Source: Acidobacteria bacterium Ga0077534
Lineage (GTDB): Bacteria; Acidobacteriota; Blastocatellia; Pyrinomonadales; Pyrinomonadaceae
Assembly: GCA_001464455.1 (NCBI GenBank)
Contig: LNEI01000006.1
Span: 1-64,000, forward strand
Length of the DNA: 64,000 nt
Direction of reading: 5' to 3'
The notes under the pieces were generated by a model. It saw nothing but the letters and a program-made list of their open reading frames with translations. It was not told the DNA's origin and did not search any database. A program made the translations under genes and the position numbers. Each line of letters opens with the position of its first letter. Positions within the stretch are counted from its first letter, which is position 1. Below, piece by piece: positions 62,522 through 64,000 of the stretch.

Positions 62522-62923
62522 ATGAGCAAAGTTAGGCATTTTGTTACCAGATTGACGGATAGCTGGACCGAGATCCTCGGTTCGTACGTCCTTGTTATCG
62601 TCGCCTCTGCCACTCTTTATTCTTATCTCGAAGACAAGCCCGTTTTTGACTCGCTGTGGTGGGCATGCGTCACAGGGCTGACGATCGGCTACGGCGATAT
62701 GTATCCGGTGACGGTCGGCGGCAAGATCGTAGCCCTCGTTTTGATGCACATCGTGCCGCTTCTTATTATTCCTCTGATCATCGCTCGAATTCTCGGCACC
62801 CTGATAGAGGATGCGAACCAATTCAGCCATGACGAGCAAGAGCAGATGAAAAACGATATTCGCGCGATAAAGACGGCAATGGGCCTCGACAAAGTCGAGG
62901 CCGCCTCAAAAGATGAAAGCTAG
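62522..62923 (+). CDS. Two-span potassium channel
   Basis: The 133-residue protein has TM1 (ILGSYVLVIVASATLYSYL), a pore helix and selectivity filter TIGYGD (TGLTIGYGDMYP), TM2 (KIVALVLMHIVPLLIIPLIIARIL) and a charged helical C-terminus with no RCK domain. It fits the Ion_trans_2 K+ channel family, a tetramer in the inner membrane. Together with kup it suggests the window is rich in K+ handling genes, though 27 kb apart. Confidence 0.9.
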   Translation: MSKVRHFVTRLTDSWTEILGSYVLVIVASATLYSYLEDKPVFDSLWWACVTGLTIGYGDMYPVTVGGKIVALVLMHIVPLLIIPLIIARILGTLIEDANQFSHDEQEQMKNDIRAIKTAMGLDKVEAASKDES

Positions 62924-63447
62924 TTATCGCTAACGAACTCAAAACTCTGAAGAGCTTCAATGATGAGCTTGTCCGACTCCGCAACTTTGGCAGAAGCGGC
63001 GCCGTGAAGAACGACGCTAAACTTGTCCCAGAGCAAGACGATAAACATATTTTTGTCGCCATCGATCGTCAGGTTAAACACTTTGCCCCGATAATCTCCG
63101 ATCTTAGCCGGGGCTTCGCCAAGTAGCTTTGCCCCTTCGGCACCGGCCAACGTGCTTTTGTAACCGGCGAGAAACTCATCTATCTGAGCGGCGGTCCTGG
63201 CAGCGGCCACTTCACGGATCGTGACGGCGATCATGCCTTCCTTCACATCCCATTGGTAGCGGGTACCGCCGGGAACGTCTTCGATCTTTACCCATTTTTC
63301 GGGCAAAGATATCTCAAAACCATCGTCCTCCGATGCGAAGACGTCCTTATCGGTCACGCCCCGAAGCGATTTGACCTGTGCTGAGGCCGCAACTGTGAAG
63401 AGCCCTAAACAAAGTAAGAGCGAAAAAAGAACTTTTAGGTTAGTCAT
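62920..63447 (-). CDS. Hypothetical secreted protein
   Basis: The protein is 175 residues from ATG 63447, with signal peptide LKVLFSLLLCLGLFTVAASAQ. The mature region (EDDGFEISLPEKWVKIED, GKVFNLTIDGDKNMFIVLLWDKFSVVLHG) resembles lipoprotein-like or PsbP-type folds in layout, but I cannot name a family. Its last 4 bases overlap the convergent channel gene. Confidence 0.65.
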   Translation of the reverse strand: MTNLKVLFSLLLCLGLFTVAASAQVKSLRGVTDKDVFASEDDGFEISLPEKWVKIEDVPGGTRYQWDVKEGMIAVTIREVAAARTAAQIDEFLAGYKSTLAGAEGAKLLGEAPAKIGDYRGKVFNLTIDGDKNMFIVLLWDKFSVVLHGAASAKVAESDKLIIEALQSFEFVSDN

Positions 63448-63609
63448 AGGTAGTTTAGTTTTGGGGACGGTGCCCACTGCTTGATTTCTAAAAGGCATTC
63501 TCGGTAAACAAATGCGGAAAGTAAAGCCCTAGACTGTCCGAAATGTAAATAACTTGATAAATTTCTGAATTTGAATAAATGCGTTATTATTTAGGTTCAA
63601 GGAGTTTAC

Positions 63610-64000
63610 ATGAGAAAAGTATTTTTGTTCGTTTTTTTGGCCCTTATCGCGGGAGCTATCGCATCCGTTGAAGCCTCGGCTCAGGCTAAAACTGTTGCCG
63701 GCGAATGGGACGGGGCGTTTGAGACTCCCGGCGGAGCACGGCCATTTAAGCTCGTTCTCAAGGTTGACGGTGAAAAGCTGTCCGGCGTAGCGAAGCGTTC
63801 GAGCGGTGATTCAGCTATCACTGGCACCATAAAGGGGAAGGACATCGTATTTAGCTACACGATCAGCTACAACGGTAACGATCTGACAATGAGCTTTACC
63901 GGAAAATTCGACGGCGATGCGATGACCGGAACGGTTTCGTTCGGCGGCAACGCGGAAGAGTCATGGAGTGCTAAACGGGCTCCCGCAGAAAAGCCGAAAG
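63610..64000 (+). CDS. Secreted beta-sheet protein, N-terminal part (runs off the window)
   Basis: It starts at ATG 63610 behind AAGGAG. Signal peptide VFLFVFLALIAGAIASVEASAQ. About 130 codons are present. The mature part (GEWDGAFETPGGARPFKLVLKVDGEKLSG, ITGTIKGKDIVFSYTISY, GDAMTGTVSFGG) is a small beta module that resembles the C-terminal module of the amidohydrolase-like protein at 53170-54846. The end lies beyond the window. Confidence 0.75.
   Translation, partial: MRKVFLFVFLALIAGAIASVEASAQAKTVAGEWDGAFETPGGARPFKLVLKVDGEKLSGVAKRSSGDSAITGTIKGKDIVFSYTISYNGNDLTMSFTGKFDGDAMTGTVSFGGNAEESWSAKRAPAEKPK

Overview
The window reads as one chromosomal stretch of a Gram-negative, non-proteobacterial bacterium. 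An Acidobacteriota member of the Blastocatellia/Pyrinomonadales type is my best guess. This is inference from gene style: lpxD (lipid A, so an outer membrane), a PEP-CTERM surface protein, several secreted acidobacterial-looking proteins, amidohydrolases with glycine-rich loops, class C+ S4 and L36, and intergenic gaps full of short tandem and inverted repeats. No rRNA, tRNA, CRISPR array, insertion sequence or prophage was seen.

Layout. (1) 1-23433, + strand: the end of tuf, then one long S10-spc-alpha ribosomal superoperon (rpsJ to rplQ, including secY, adk, map, infA, rpmJ and rpoA), followed by accB-accC and rpsO-pnp. Gene order is classical, but L4, L22 and S17 carry long acidic Ala/Glu/Val-rich tails and most gaps hold a hairpin built from a 7-9 bp repeat. 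(2) 23434-26232: a PEP-CTERM protein, a PEGA-domain secreted protein, then about 750 bp without a gene, containing arrays of palindromes. (3) 26233-27614: a small Cys-motif protein and a rearranged VapBC toxin-antitoxin locus (two vapB, one intact vapC, the first codons of a lost vapC, and a promoter/operator overlapping the first vapB start). (4) 27622-38716: glyS, two secreted proteins, then a potassium module: a KdpD-like kinase, a KdpE-like regulator, a small membrane protein, kup and a convergent APC permease; then a CCA-adding-type nucleotidyltransferase. (5) 38755-43003, - strand: DprE2, DprE1, UbiA-type phosphoribosyltransferase and a GT-C-like membrane protein, together a likely polyprenyl-phospho-arabinose synthesis and use cluster. 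(6) 43101-51480, - strand: rpoD, dnaG, a secreted protein, mutS2 (invaded in frame by repeats), SUKH, DUF427 and DCC proteins. (7) 51659-64000: ada, a 21-bp minisatellite, three secreted amidohydrolase-like proteins (only the middle one keeps the HxH metal motif), msrB, lpxD, an Uma2 protein lacking a catalytic Asp, an RRM protein, a small K+ channel and secreted proteins.

The most unusual signal is not a gene cluster but the repeat landscape. Different short-period repeats, often present in both orientations so that they fold, fill most gaps of the ribosomal operon. Related or separate REP-like elements also sit inside coding sequence (mutS2) or provide the last codons and stops of genes (lpxD, the DCC protein, msrB).
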